Below, piece by piece: positions 1 to 6,731 of a DNA stretch of 15,195 nucleotides; position 1 is the first letter of the stretch, and the number at the start of each line of letters is the position of its first letter. Under the pieces are notes generated by a model. The model did no database searches, was not told the DNA's origin, and was given only the letters and a program-made list of their open reading frames with translations. Made by a program: the position numbers and the translations under genes. The stretch covers positions 1 through 15,195 of the forward strand of contig JACQPS010000146.1 in NCBI GenBank assembly GCA_016207445.1, in the 5' to 3' direction. Source of the DNA: Gemmatimonadota bacterium. GTDB lineage: Bacteria; Gemmatimonadota; Gemmatimonadetes; Longimicrobiales; RSA9.

Positions 1-756
1 CGGGCCGACCACCGCCACCGACACCAGGTTGTAGCGTGCAATGATCCGTCCGACCTCCTCCTGATCCATTTCCGCCGGCACGGTGGCGGCCGGCGGTTGC
101 ACGAGCTGCTCGAGCGGCGTGCCCGGGTCGGCGACGACCAGCTCCTGGAGGCTGATGGTGCCCACCAGGCGCCGGAAAAGATTGACCACGTAGATGGTGT
201 AGAACGCTCCCTCGATCTCCTGCGCCTGCCGCCGTACCTCCTCGATCGCCTCGCCGGCCGTCAGGTGCACCGAGACGGCGACGAGCTCCGGCGTCATGAT
301 GCCGCCGGCGGACTCCTCGTCGTAGCGCAGCAGCTCGCGCAGCTCGCCCGCATCGACACGGGGGATGGTGGCGAGCACGCGGGCCTGTTCGTCGGGAGGC
401 AGCTCGCCGATCAGGTCGACGGCGTCATCCACCGCGAGCTCGCCCACCAGCTCGCCGATGCGCTCGGGCTCGAGCGCAACCAGGATCTCCTCCGGGTGCT
501 CCTCGCTCTCCATCTCGGCGAGCGTCTCGGAGGCGAGCTCCGCGGGCAGCGCGCTCAGCACGCGCAGGCGATCCTCTTCCTCCAGCTCCTCGACCAGGTC
601 GGCCAGATCGCTCGGGTGCAGCGGGGAGAGATAGTCGGCGAGGCCGGTCTGATCGGCGGCCTCGAGCAGCGCGCGCACCCGCTCGAGCCGTTCTTGCAGA
701 TCCGTGGGCCTCCGCTCCGGCGGCTCGTCGACGGGCAGGCGCTCGAGCGTGCTCAC
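1..756 (-). CDS. mgtE: MgtE-family Mg2+ transporter, N-terminal cytosolic part (cut by left edge)
   Basis: The 252 visible codons match the cytosolic half of MgtE Mg2+ channels/transporters. Residues 20-145 are the all-helical MgtE N domain, with its repeats of paired acidic residues (DDAVDLIGELPPDE near 110-123). The hinge SAGGIMTPE at 149-157 leads into CBS domains (about 153-252). In the family, the N and CBS domains bind Mg2+ and close the pore when cytosolic Mg2+ is high. The membrane part would lie left of the window. The start is GTG at 756-754, whose GTGA overlaps the TGA stop of the DUF502 gene by 4 bp, so the two genes are probably translationally coupled. The frame is open to base 1. 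It is the last visible gene of the aspS-phoH-ybeY operon. Family identity is firm; the start is likely but not proven. Confidence 0.93.
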   Translation of the reverse strand, partial: MSTLERLPVDEPPERRPTDLQERLERVRALLEAADQTGLADYLSPLHPSDLADLVEELEEEDRLRVLSALPAELASETLAEMESEEHPEEILVALEPERIGELVGELAVDDAVDLIGELPPDEQARVLATIPRVDAGELRELLRYDEESAGGIMTPELVAVSVHLTAGEAIEEVRRQAQEIEGAFYTIYVVNLFRRLVGTISLQELVVADPGTPLEQLVQPPAATVPAEMDQEEVGRIIARYNLVSVAVVGP

Positions 757-1400
757 GACGCGGCGGCGGGCGGGAATGGGCGGCCGGGCGCGGCCGCCGC
801 GCCCGTCTCGGGCGTCACGGAGCCGGCCGAGAGAATGTAGGTGAACGCTTCCTCGACCGTCATGGGAAGCGGGATCAGGCGGGAGCGGGGCACGATGACG
901 GTGTACCCGGAGGTCGGATTGGGCGTCGTCGCCACGAACACGGTCACCGAGTCCTCGACGTGGCGCTGAACCATGCCCGGCGCGCGCGCGGTCACGAAGC
1001 CGATGGACCAGCGCCCCGCGGACGGATACTCGAAGAGTACCACCTCGCTGAACGGCCGCTCGTCCTCGGCCAGCACGGTGCGCACGATGCGGCTGGAAGC
1101 GGAGTAGATGCGGCGCGTGAGCGGGATGCGCTCGAGCAACACGTTCCACCACCCGAGCAGCCGCGCGCCCAGCGCGCGCTCCGTGGCCCAGCCGACGCCG
1201 AGCAGCAGGAGCAGCAGCGCGAGCAACCCGAGCCCCGGCAGCTCGACGCCGATGGCCGCGTAGAGGAAGCGGCCGAGCAGGCCGTCCAGCCACTGGAAGA
1301 TCCACCACAGCACCCAGACCGTGACCGTGACCGGCGCGATCACGATCAGGCCGGCGACCAGGTGCCGGCGCAACGCGCGCATCGTTGCAGCTCTACTCAC
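753..1400 (-). CDS. DUF502 family membrane protein
   Basis: A 215-residue protein with two hydrophobic membrane segments near residues 13-38 and 51-72. A soluble region follows, with the family pattern around IPLTRRIYSASSRI (91-104), a central VVLFEYPSAG stretch and a late TTPNPTSGYTVIVPRS block. This is the DUF502 family, related to plant COV-type proteins; its biochemical role is not established. The start is GTG at 1400, within the end of ybeY (8-bp overlap). A near-perfect Shine-Dalgarno sequence (1406-1414) lies 9 nt upstream. The ATG at 1382 is about 27 nt from that site, so GTG is preferred. Its stop overlaps the mgtE start. The position between ybeY and mgtE suggests co-expression with Mg2+ transport, but that is inference. 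Confidence 0.9.
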   Translation of the reverse strand: MSRAATMRALRRHLVAGLIVIAPVTVTVWVLWWIFQWLDGLLGRFLYAAIGVELPGLGLLALLLLLLGVGWATERALGARLLGWWNVLLERIPLTRRIYSASSRIVRTVLAEDERPFSEVVLFEYPSAGRWSIGFVTARAPGMVQRHVEDSVTVFVATTPNPTSGYTVIVPRSRLIPLPMTVEEAFTYILSAGSVTPETGAAAAPGRPFPPAAAS

Positions 1401-1863
1401 GCCCCATCACCTCCCGCAGGATCCTCTCCTGCACCCGCCACATCGCGCTGCGCTCGCGCGCCCCGCCCGCCGGGTGATCGTAGCCGAGCACGTGCAGCGT
1501 GCCGTGGACGGCGAGCCGCGCCAGCTCCTCCAGCGGCGGCACACCCAGCGAGGTGGCTTGCCGCAGCGCCTGCTCGAAACCCAGGTACACGTCGCCGACC
1601 GGCGGCTCCCCCGGCTGGTACAGCGGGAATGCGACGACGTCCGTCGGCCCCTGCCGCCCGAGATACCGCTGGTTCAGCTCCGCGATGCCGGCATCGTCGA
1701 GCAGCGCGAGCGAGATCTCGGCGGCGCGCACATCTTCCGCGGCCAGGGCCGCGCGCACGGCCCGCGTGAGCAGTTTCTCGAGGAGCCTCGCGTCGAGTTC
1801 CGGCGTTCCCGACGGCCGCGCGGTGATCGCGATGGTGATGCGCACCCGCGGCCGCGCCGGCAT
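1393..1863 (-). CDS. ybeY: Endoribonuclease YbeY, rRNA maturation factor
   Basis: A 156-residue protein of normal length for YbeY, a metal-dependent single-strand endoribonuclease involved in 16S rRNA 3'-end maturation and ribosome quality control. The diagnostic zinc motif HGTLHVLGYDH is at 120-130, giving ligands His120, His124 and His130. The upstream conserved block LNQRYLGRQGPTDVVAFP (63-80) and GDV at 90-92 are also present. The start is ATG at 1863, 22 bp after the phoH stop; only a weak ribosome-binding site is seen. phoH next to ybeY is one of the most conserved bacterial gene pairs, which supports both calls. Its last codons overlap the GTG start of the DUF502 gene. I see no missing key residue. 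Confidence 0.97.
   Translation of the reverse strand: MPARPRVRITIAITARPSGTPELDARLLEKLLTRAVRAALAAEDVRAAEISLALLDDAGIAELNQRYLGRQGPTDVVAFPLYQPGEPPVGDVYLGFEQALRQATSLGVPPLEELARLAVHGTLHVLGYDHPAGGARERSAMWRVQERILREVMGRE
1406..1414 (-). promoter_or_regulatory. Shine-Dalgarno site for the DUF502 gene
   Basis: The minus strand reads GGAGGTGAT, a full match to the 16S rRNA tail, 9 nt before the GTG at 1400 and inside the 3' end of ybeY. It decides the start of the DUF502 gene in favour of GTG. Confidence 0.75.
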
Positions 1864-1885
1864 ACCTACGGAGCGCGCTCGGGGA

Positions 1886-2854
1886 TCACGGCTGCGGCTC
1901 GCTGTCGTCGGTCACGGCGTACGCGCGAATGATGTCCTTGACCAGCCGGTGCCGCACCACGTCCAGAGCGTCCAGATAGATGAAGCCGATGCCCTCGATG
2001 CCCCGCAGGATCCGCTCGATCTGGAGCAGGCCGGAGTCGTCCCGGCGGGGCAGGTCGATCTGCGTCTTGTCGCCGGTGATCACGACGCGCGAGTTCAGGC
2101 CCAGCCGGGTGAGGAACATCTTCATTTGCATCGTGCTGGCATTCTGCGCTTCGTCCAGGATGACGAAGGCGTCGGCGAGGGTGCGGCCGCGCATGTAGGC
2201 GAGCGGCGCGATCTCGATGGTGCGCGACTCGAGGGCGCGGCGCACCCAGTCGCTGGGCATCATGTCCTGGAGCGCGTCGTAGAGTGGACGCAGGTAGGGA
2301 TCGACCTTTTCCTGCAGGTCGCCGGGCAGGAAGCCCAGGTTCTCGCCCGCCTCGACCGCCGGGCGCGCCAGAATGATCCGCTTGATGCGGTTCTTGCGCA
2401 GTGCATCCACGGCCATCGCCACGGCCAGGTAGGTCTTGCCGGTCCCGGCCGGGCCGATCGCTACCACGATGTCGTGCTGCGCGATCGCATCCATGTACGC
2501 CCGCTGGCCGTCCGACTTGGGCCCGATCACCTTCTTCGTGGCCGCCAGGTAAACGCGGCGCTCGTCCGGCCGGACCAGGACCTCTTCGCGGCGGCCGTTG
2601 GGCGGCAGCTCGGTGACCGCGCGGCGCACTTCCTCGATGCCGAACGAGGTGCCCAGGCGTGCCAGGTCGATGAGCCGCCGCGCGGCGCCGACCGCGCGCT
2701 CGACATCGGCGAGCTCGCCGGACAGGATCAGCTCATCCCCCCGGAGAATGACGCGGCAGCCGCACAGGCGCGACAGCTCCTGCAGGTTGATGTCGTTCAC
2801 GCCGGCCAGGAGCAGGTAGTCCGCCCCTTCCGTTTCCAGACGGTGCTCGATCAT
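1886..2854 (-). CDS. phoH: PhoH-like ATPase (YbeZ type)
   Basis: A 322-residue cytosolic P-loop ATPase of the PhoH/YbeZ type. The N-terminal KH-like nucleic-acid-binding region is about 10-75. Walker A is GPAGTGKT at 134-141, and Walker B with the family signature VILDEAQN is at 231-238. Further conserved blocks are ARPAVEAGENLGFLPGDLQ (163-181), MRGRTL (221-226) and VITGDKTQIDLP (258-269). YbeZ proteins are thought to work with YbeY, the next gene downstream, in rRNA processing. The start is uncertain: ATG at 2854 is used here, while an in-frame GTG at 2866 adds four residues and sits 12 nt after a GGAG that overlaps the aspS stop (TGA at 2877-2875). The same frame stays open far upstream, but only as a shadow of aspS. 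Confidence 0.96.
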   Translation of the reverse strand: MIEHRLETEGADYLLLAGVNDINLQELSRLCGCRVILRGDELILSGELADVERAVGAARRLIDLARLGTSFGIEEVRRAVTELPPNGRREEVLVRPDERRVYLAATKKVIGPKSDGQRAYMDAIAQHDIVVAIGPAGTGKTYLAVAMAVDALRKNRIKRIILARPAVEAGENLGFLPGDLQEKVDPYLRPLYDALQDMMPSDWVRRALESRTIEIAPLAYMRGRTLADAFVILDEAQNASTMQMKMFLTRLGLNSRVVITGDKTQIDLPRRDDSGLLQIERILRGIEGIGFIYLDALDVVRHRLVKDIIRAYAVTDDSEPQP

Positions 2855-2874
2855 ACCGTTGTCCACGTCCGTCT

Positions 2875-4785
2875 TCAGCTCCTTTCCGTGCGGACCAGCG
2901 CGAGGTGCAGCTCCTTCAGCTCCTGCGCGGGCACGGGCGCGGGCGCGCCTTCGAACAGGGCGCGCGCCGCCGTGGTCTTCGGGAACGCGATCACGTCGCG
3001 CAGGCTGGTGGCGCCGACCAGCAGCATGACCAGCCGGTCGAAGCCGAAGGCGAAGCCGCCGTGGGGCGGCGCGCCGTAGCGGAACGCCTCCAGCAGAAAC
3101 CCGAACTTCTCCTCGGCCTCGGCCTCGCCGATGCCGAGCGCACCGAAGATGTGACGTTGGAGATCGGGCTCGTGGATCCGGATGGATCCGCTGGCCAGCT
3201 CGTGGCCGTTGTAAACCGCATCGTACGCGCGTGCGCGGATGCCGGCTTCGAACAGCGCGCGCGCGTCGGTCGCGCCCAGCGTTCCCTTTTCCTCCGTATA
3301 CGCCCGCAGCTTGGCCGCGTCTTGCGCGTGCGGCATGGTGAAGGGATGATGCGCCGCCACCAGCCGCCCGGCCGCCACATCCCAGTCGAAGAGCGGGAAT
3401 TCCGTGACCCAGGCCCAGCGGTGCAGCCCCGGGTCCCGCAGCCCCAGCCGGTCTGCGAGATGGCGACGCAGGGCGTCCAGCGCGGCCTCGGCGCCGCCCA
3501 GCCGGGCCGCGTCCGTCGCGCCCAGATGGCTCTCGGCGACCAGGGGCAGCGTCCGGAAGTGGCCGATCACCACCACGAACAGGTCGCCCACCTCGAGCGC
3601 CGTGCGCTCGAGGAAGCGCTCGCCCAGAGAGCCCTCCAGGGCGCGCGCGAAGGAGCCGGCCAGCCCCTCTGCGCCCCGGCGGAGCCACAGGGCGCCGGCG
3701 GCCCCGGCGTCGCGCGCCACCTGCGCGAGCTCGTCCAGCTGCTTTCGGGAAAGCTTCGCCCCGCCTCCCGGCGCTCGAATACCCCGGATGCGCGCACCGG
3801 TGCCTCTTGTTTCCTGGAACAGCCGGAAATCGGCTTCGCGCAGGAGATCCGTCAGATCCTGGAACTCCATGCCCAGGCGCAGGTCGGGCTTGTCGGTCCC
3901 GTACTTCTCCAGTGCTTCGGCGTAAGTCAGCCGCGGAAACGGCGTGGCCAGCTCGATCCCGAGGATCTCACGCCAGAGCGCGGTGACGAGCCCCTCGCCG
4001 ATGTGGAAGACGTCCTCCTCGGTGACGAAGGAGAGCTCGGCGTCGATTTGCGTGAACTCGGGCTGCCGATCCGCACGCAGGTCTTCGTCGCGCAGGCAAC
4101 GCGCGATCTGGAAATAGCGGTCGAACCCGGCCACCATGAGAAGCTGCTTGTAGAGCTGCGGCGACTGGGGCAGCGCGTAGAACTCCCCCGCATGCAGACG
4201 ACTCGGCACCAGGTAATCGCGCGCACCCTCCGGCGTGCGGCGCGTCAGGATCGGCGTCTCGATCTCCCAGAAGCCGTGCTCTGACAGGAACGCGCGCGCG
4301 ACCTGCAACGCCTGGTGCCGGATCCCGAGCGCTCGTTGCAGCTCTTCCCGCCGCAGGTCGAGATAGCGGTAGCGCAGCCTGAGCTCCTCCGCCGGCAACT
4401 CTTCCCCCGGCACCTGCGCCACCGGAATCACGGGCGTCTCGGCCTGCGCGAGCACCTCGAAGCCGGTCACATGCACTTCGATCTCGCCGGTCGCGAGCTC
4501 GGGGTTCACGTTTGCGGCGGGTCGGGCGACGACCTCTCCCTCGAGCGCGATGACCGTCTCCGCACCCAGTCGGCGCGCGCTCTCGAGCACTGCGGACGGC
4601 GTCCAGTCCGGCCCGAACGAAAGCTGCACCCGGCCCGTGCGGTCCCGCAGATCGACGAAGATGAGCCCACCGAGATCGCGCCGGCGGTGGATCCATCCGG
4701 CGAGGCGCACGCGGTCCCCCGCGTTCTCGCGGCGGAGCGAGCCGACCACCGTGCTGCGGTAAGCCGTGGGCATGCGGTAGCTCAT
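2875..4785 (-). CDS. aspS: Aspartyl-tRNA synthetase, bacterial type
   Basis: A 636-residue class II synthetase that charges tRNA with aspartate. Domains in order are the N-terminal OB-fold anticodon-binding domain (about 1-115), the first catalytic part, the bacteria-specific GAD insertion (about 300-430) and the rest of the catalytic core. The flipping-loop and substrate region is LPQSPQLYKQ (205-214). Motif 2 is FQIARCLRDED (225-235) followed by PEFTQID (242-248). Motif 3 is GFAFGFDRL (577-585). The OB domain has RRRDLGG at 34-40; leucine at 38 is the residue seen in discriminating enzymes such as E. coli, while many non-discriminating ones have histidine there. The start is ATG at 4785, with ATGA overlapping the vanZ stop and a GGAGG 8 nt upstream. 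All three class II motifs are intact. Confidence 0.98.
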   Translation of the reverse strand: MSYRMPTAYRSTVVGSLRRENAGDRVRLAGWIHRRRDLGGLIFVDLRDRTGRVQLSFGPDWTPSAVLESARRLGAETVIALEGEVVARPAANVNPELATGEIEVHVTGFEVLAQAETPVIPVAQVPGEELPAEELRLRYRYLDLRREELQRALGIRHQALQVARAFLSEHGFWEIETPILTRRTPEGARDYLVPSRLHAGEFYALPQSPQLYKQLLMVAGFDRYFQIARCLRDEDLRADRQPEFTQIDAELSFVTEEDVFHIGEGLVTALWREILGIELATPFPRLTYAEALEKYGTDKPDLRLGMEFQDLTDLLREADFRLFQETRGTGARIRGIRAPGGGAKLSRKQLDELAQVARDAGAAGALWLRRGAEGLAGSFARALEGSLGERFLERTALEVGDLFVVVIGHFRTLPLVAESHLGATDAARLGGAEAALDALRRHLADRLGLRDPGLHRWAWVTEFPLFDWDVAAGRLVAAHHPFTMPHAQDAAKLRAYTEEKGTLGATDARALFEAGIRARAYDAVYNGHELASGSIRIHEPDLQRHIFGALGIGEAEAEEKFGFLLEAFRYGAPPHGGFAFGFDRLVMLLVGATSLRDVIAFPKTTAARALFEGAPAPVPAQELKELHLALVRTERS

Positions 4786-5150
4786 GCGCTACGCCTCCTC
4801 CCTTCCCGCGATCGCCACCCGACGACGCCTCCGAACGCGAGCAGCACGCCCGCGGCATCCGCCAGGAAATCGGCGGCTTCCGCGGAGCGGCCCGGCACCC
4901 GGAGCTGCTGCACCTCGTCGCACGCCCCCACGAGCAGCGCCGCGACGAGCGGCCAGAACCAGACCGGGCGCTTCCCCGCCCGCAGCCAGCCGAAGGCGAC
5001 CAGCGCGCCCAACGCACCGTACACCGCCAGGTGCACGAGCTTGTCCAGCGCGAAGCCGACGTCCGGCAACTCGTGGTCGCTCCGGCCGCCCATGAAAAGC
5101 AGAACCGCCGACCAGAGCGCGGCGGGTGTGTACGCGAGCCAGGTCATCAT
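4782..5150 (-). CDS. VanZ-like family membrane protein
   Basis: A small (122-residue) very hydrophobic protein with about four membrane segments (near 8-20, 38-55, 64-77 and 97-112). The VanZ-family signature is present: DKLVHLAVYGALG at 36-48, and DEVQQLRVPGRS at 78-89 followed by DFLADAAG at 94-101. VanZ of vancomycin-resistance clusters gives low-level teicoplanin resistance, but most chromosomal homologues have no known function, so resistance should not be inferred. The ATG at 5150 is taken as start, with a second ATG at 5147. No clear ribosome-binding site precedes either, so the start is uncertain; the frame is open further upstream without supporting homology. It overlaps aspS by ATGA and appears to be the first gene of the operon. 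Confidence 0.88.
   Translation of the reverse strand: MMTWLAYTPAALWSAVLLFMGGRSDHELPDVGFALDKLVHLAVYGALGALVAFGWLRAGKRPVWFWPLVAALLVGACDEVQQLRVPGRSAEAADFLADAAGVLLAFGGVVGWRSREGRRRSA
4794..4802 (-). promoter_or_regulatory. Shine-Dalgarno site for aspS
   Basis: The minus strand reads GGGAGGAGG, 8 nt before the aspS ATG and inside the last codons of the vanZ-like gene. It fixes the aspS start at 4785. Confidence 0.75.
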
Positions 5151-5209
5151 GGCCGATGGCAGCGTGGCGGCGTTCCCCGGGCCGGCTCGCGCCGCGCCCG
5201 GGCAGGCAA

Positions 5210-5266
5210 GTTTGATGCGAAAAGATGGGATTCGATCGCGCGCCGAGCAATAAGAAAGCTTGATTC
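5210..5266. promoter_or_regulatory. A+T-richer patch in divergent intergenic region, likely promoters
   Basis: The 177-bp gap 5151-5327 separates the leftward vanZ-aspS operon from the rightward lipoprotein gene, so promoters for both are expected here. This patch is markedly less GC-rich than its surroundings. On the minus strand, TTGCTC followed 17 nt later by CATCTT is a weak -35/-10 candidate. On the plus strand, TTGATT at about 5260 is a possible -35 without a convincing -10. No strong consensus promoter, operator palindrome or riboswitch is evident. Confidence 0.3.
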
Positions 5267-5327
5267 CCAGCCGGGCCGCACCACATTTTGCCGCGGGAGA
5301 TGAGGTACGCCTGGCCGCGACGCCACC

Positions 5328-5834
5328 ATGCGCTTCCCCGCACGCACATCCCCTCTCGTCCCGCGCCGTGCCTGGACCGCACGGCTCCTGTTCGTGCTCG
5401 TGGCCGCGAGCGCGTGCGCCCGTGAGGACGAGGGACCGCTGAGCCCGGAGGCGGTGGCGGGCGTGTTCGAGCTCACGGAGCGGGACGGCCTGTCGTTGCC
5501 GTACGTGGCCGCCGACAACTCGCTGTACACGGAGCGGCTGCTCTCGGGCCGGCTGCGGTTGGACGCGAGCGGGCGCTACCAGGACGTGAAGCTGCACGAG
5601 TGGACTTCGGCGGGCGACGTCCTCGTCGACAGCATGCTCGATCGTGGCACGTACCGGGTGTCGCAGCGCCACGGTCCGGACCGCATCGAGTTCCGCTCCG
5701 AGCTGGACCGGGGCAGCTTCGTGGGCACGCTGGACGGACAGAGCCTCACCTACGCCTACCGGATCTCCTACTGGGACCCGTACGCGCGTGAGGAACGGGT
5801 GCGACTCGAAGTGTACAGCTGGCGACGGAAGTGA
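5328..5834 (+). CDS. Small predicted lipoprotein, lipocalin-like, unknown function
   Basis: A 168-residue protein with an N-terminal export signal: arginines at 13-19, then a hydrophobic stretch LLFVLVAASAC ending at Cys30. ASAC is an acceptable though not ideal lipobox, so a lipoprotein is likely. The mature part is rich in alternating beta-type segments and starts with GVFELTERDGLSLPYV (about 45-60). It resembles small beta-barrel lipoproteins with a G-x-(Y/F)-x-L...DG...LP pattern that I recall from Gemmatimonadota; that is memory, not a search. No catalytic motif is visible. The start is ATG at 5328, without a clear ribosome-binding site. The stop GTGA lies 32 bp before the SHOCT-like gene start, so the two may be co-transcribed. 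Function unknown. Confidence 0.72.
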   Translation: MRFPARTSPLVPRRAWTARLLFVLVAASACAREDEGPLSPEAVAGVFELTERDGLSLPYVAADNSLYTERLLSGRLRLDASGRYQDVKLHEWTSAGDVLVDSMLDRGTYRVSQRHGPDRIEFRSELDRGSFVGTLDGQSLTYAYRISYWDPYAREERVRLEVYSWRRK

Positions 5835-5855
5835 CGCGTGCGCGCGGCTCCGGGA

Positions 5856-5861
5856 AGGAGG
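5856..5861 (+). promoter_or_regulatory. Shine-Dalgarno site for the SHOCT-like gene
   Basis: AGGAGG, 5 nt before the ATG at 5867. It favours this ATG over the in-frame GTG at 5831 that overlaps the lipoprotein stop codon. Confidence 0.75.
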
Positions 5862-5866
5862 CAGCC

Positions 5867-6187
5867 ATGTCGTTGACATCACTGGGGATCGGGCAAGCGG
5901 CCGCGGACACGGCGGCCGCCGCCCCGCCGGTCTGGCAGAGCCTTCTCGAGCGCGCGCGCGAGCTGTGGAATCAGCCGACGCCGTACTCGGACCAGCTGAA
6001 GCTGCTGGCGGTCATGCTGCTGCTGTGGTTGCTGTTGCGGCGCAGCCAGGCGCGGCGCCCGGGCGCGGAGGACCTGCGGGGTCGCGCGACCGATGTGCTC
6101 AAGGACCGCCTCGCGCGCGGGGAGATCAATCGGGAGACGTACGAGAAGATCCGGGCGGAGCTCGACAGCGGGTCGCGGAAACGCTGA
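5867..6187 (+). CDS. One-TM protein with C-terminal SHOCT-like domain
   Basis: A 106-residue protein. Residues about 1-40 are alanine-rich and amphipathic; a strong membrane segment (LKLLAVMLLLWLLL, about 44-57) follows, then an arginine-rich stretch as expected for the cytosolic side. The C terminus (about 75-102) reads LKDRLARGEINRETYEKIR, which fits the SHOCT pattern (leucine-rich helix, G-E-I, then an acidic helix), a short domain often found at the end of small membrane proteins and thought to mediate oligomerisation. No enzymatic motif is seen. The start is ATG at 5867 with a strong AGGAGG site; GTG at 5831 would add 12 residues and is less likely. It is convergent with ptsN: the two stop codons are separated by a single base, in TGACTCA. 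Confidence 0.75.
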   Translation: MSLTSLGIGQAAADTAAAAPPVWQSLLERARELWNQPTPYSDQLKLLAVMLLLWLLLRRSQARRPGAEDLRGRATDVLKDRLARGEINRETYEKIRAELDSGSRKR

Positions 6188-6188
6188 C

Positions 6189-6683
6189 TCAGTGGAGCCC
6201 CGGCGGGGAGGCACTGCGCGGGGCGAGCACGCCTTCCGCTTCGCTCAGGGCACGGTAGAACTCGCCCGCATCGCGGGCCGCGATCAGCCGCTGCCGCACC
6301 GGTTCCTGCCGCAGCAGCCGTGAGATCCGACTGAGTGCCTTGATATGCGGGGCGGCGTCCGTCTCCGGGCCGACCAGCAGAAACAGGAGCCGGACCGGCT
6401 GGCCGTCCAGCGCGTCGAAGTCGACGGGCTCGGCCGTACGGCCCGCGGCCAGCCTCAGCTCGGGCACAGCGGAGGACTTCCCGTGCGGGATGGCGACGCC
6501 GTTGCCGATCCCGGTCGAGAGCACGGCTTCCCGCTCCCGCACCGCCCGCAGCACGTCGCCGGGATCTTCCACACGGTCCGCGCGGGTAAGGAGCTGGACC
6601 AGCTCCTCGAGCAACTCGCTTTTCGTGGCAGCGACGAGCGGGATCTTGATGCGCTCGGGGGCGAGCAGATCCGTCAACAGCAA
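6189..6683 (-). CDS. ptsN: PTS EIIA-type nitrogen regulatory protein (PtsN-like)
   Basis: A 164-residue PTS IIA protein of the fructose/mannitol/Ntr type. The phosphorylation site is His67 in GIGNGVAIPHGK (58-69), the classical signature, and the second conserved histidine is His113 in APHIKAL. Length matches EIIA-Ntr. In the family these proteins take phosphate from NPr or HPr and regulate potassium, nitrogen or stress functions rather than sugar transport. No HPr, EI, rpoN or permease gene is in the window, so it stands alone here. The start is probably TTG at 6683, with GAGG five bases upstream; a second TTG at 6677 is possible. It is divergent from the beta-barrel gene and convergent with the SHOCT-like gene. 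Confidence 0.88.
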   Translation of the reverse strand: MLLTDLLAPERIKIPLVAATKSELLEELVQLLTRADRVEDPGDVLRAVREREAVLSTGIGNGVAIPHGKSSAVPELRLAAGRTAEPVDFDALDGQPVRLLFLLVGPETDAAPHIKALSRISRLLRQEPVRQRLIAARDAGEFYRALSEAEGVLAPRSASPPGLH

Positions 6684-6731
6684 GCGGGCCTCGCGTGCGT
6701 GATGAGATCACCCACAGGCTGGCCCAAGGTA

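Noticed and set aside
97..840. Plus-strand open frame of 247 codons
   Set aside because: It lies antisense to mgtE, whose domains are clear on the minus strand. The plus-strand product has no family features; long antisense frames are common at this GC content.
1499..3079. Plus-strand open frame of 526 codons
   Set aside because: Antisense to ybeY, phoH and the aspS end; no recognisable domain.
2855..3688. N-terminal extension of PhoH to 600 codons
   Set aside because: The extra part is an out-of-frame shadow of the aspS catalytic region. PhoH homology starts at about 2866.
4782..5150. Glycopeptide resistance gene vanZ
   Set aside because: Only family-level similarity; no van genes nearby, and it is embedded with aspS. 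Resistance is not supported.
5151..5882. N-terminal extension of the VanZ-like gene
   Set aside because: It would run antisense through the lipoprotein gene and has no VanZ-like sequence; the family starts near the ATG at 5150.
6345..6731. N-terminal extension of the beta-barrel gene
   Set aside because: The region is antisense to ptsN, and the extension would bury the signal peptide in the interior.
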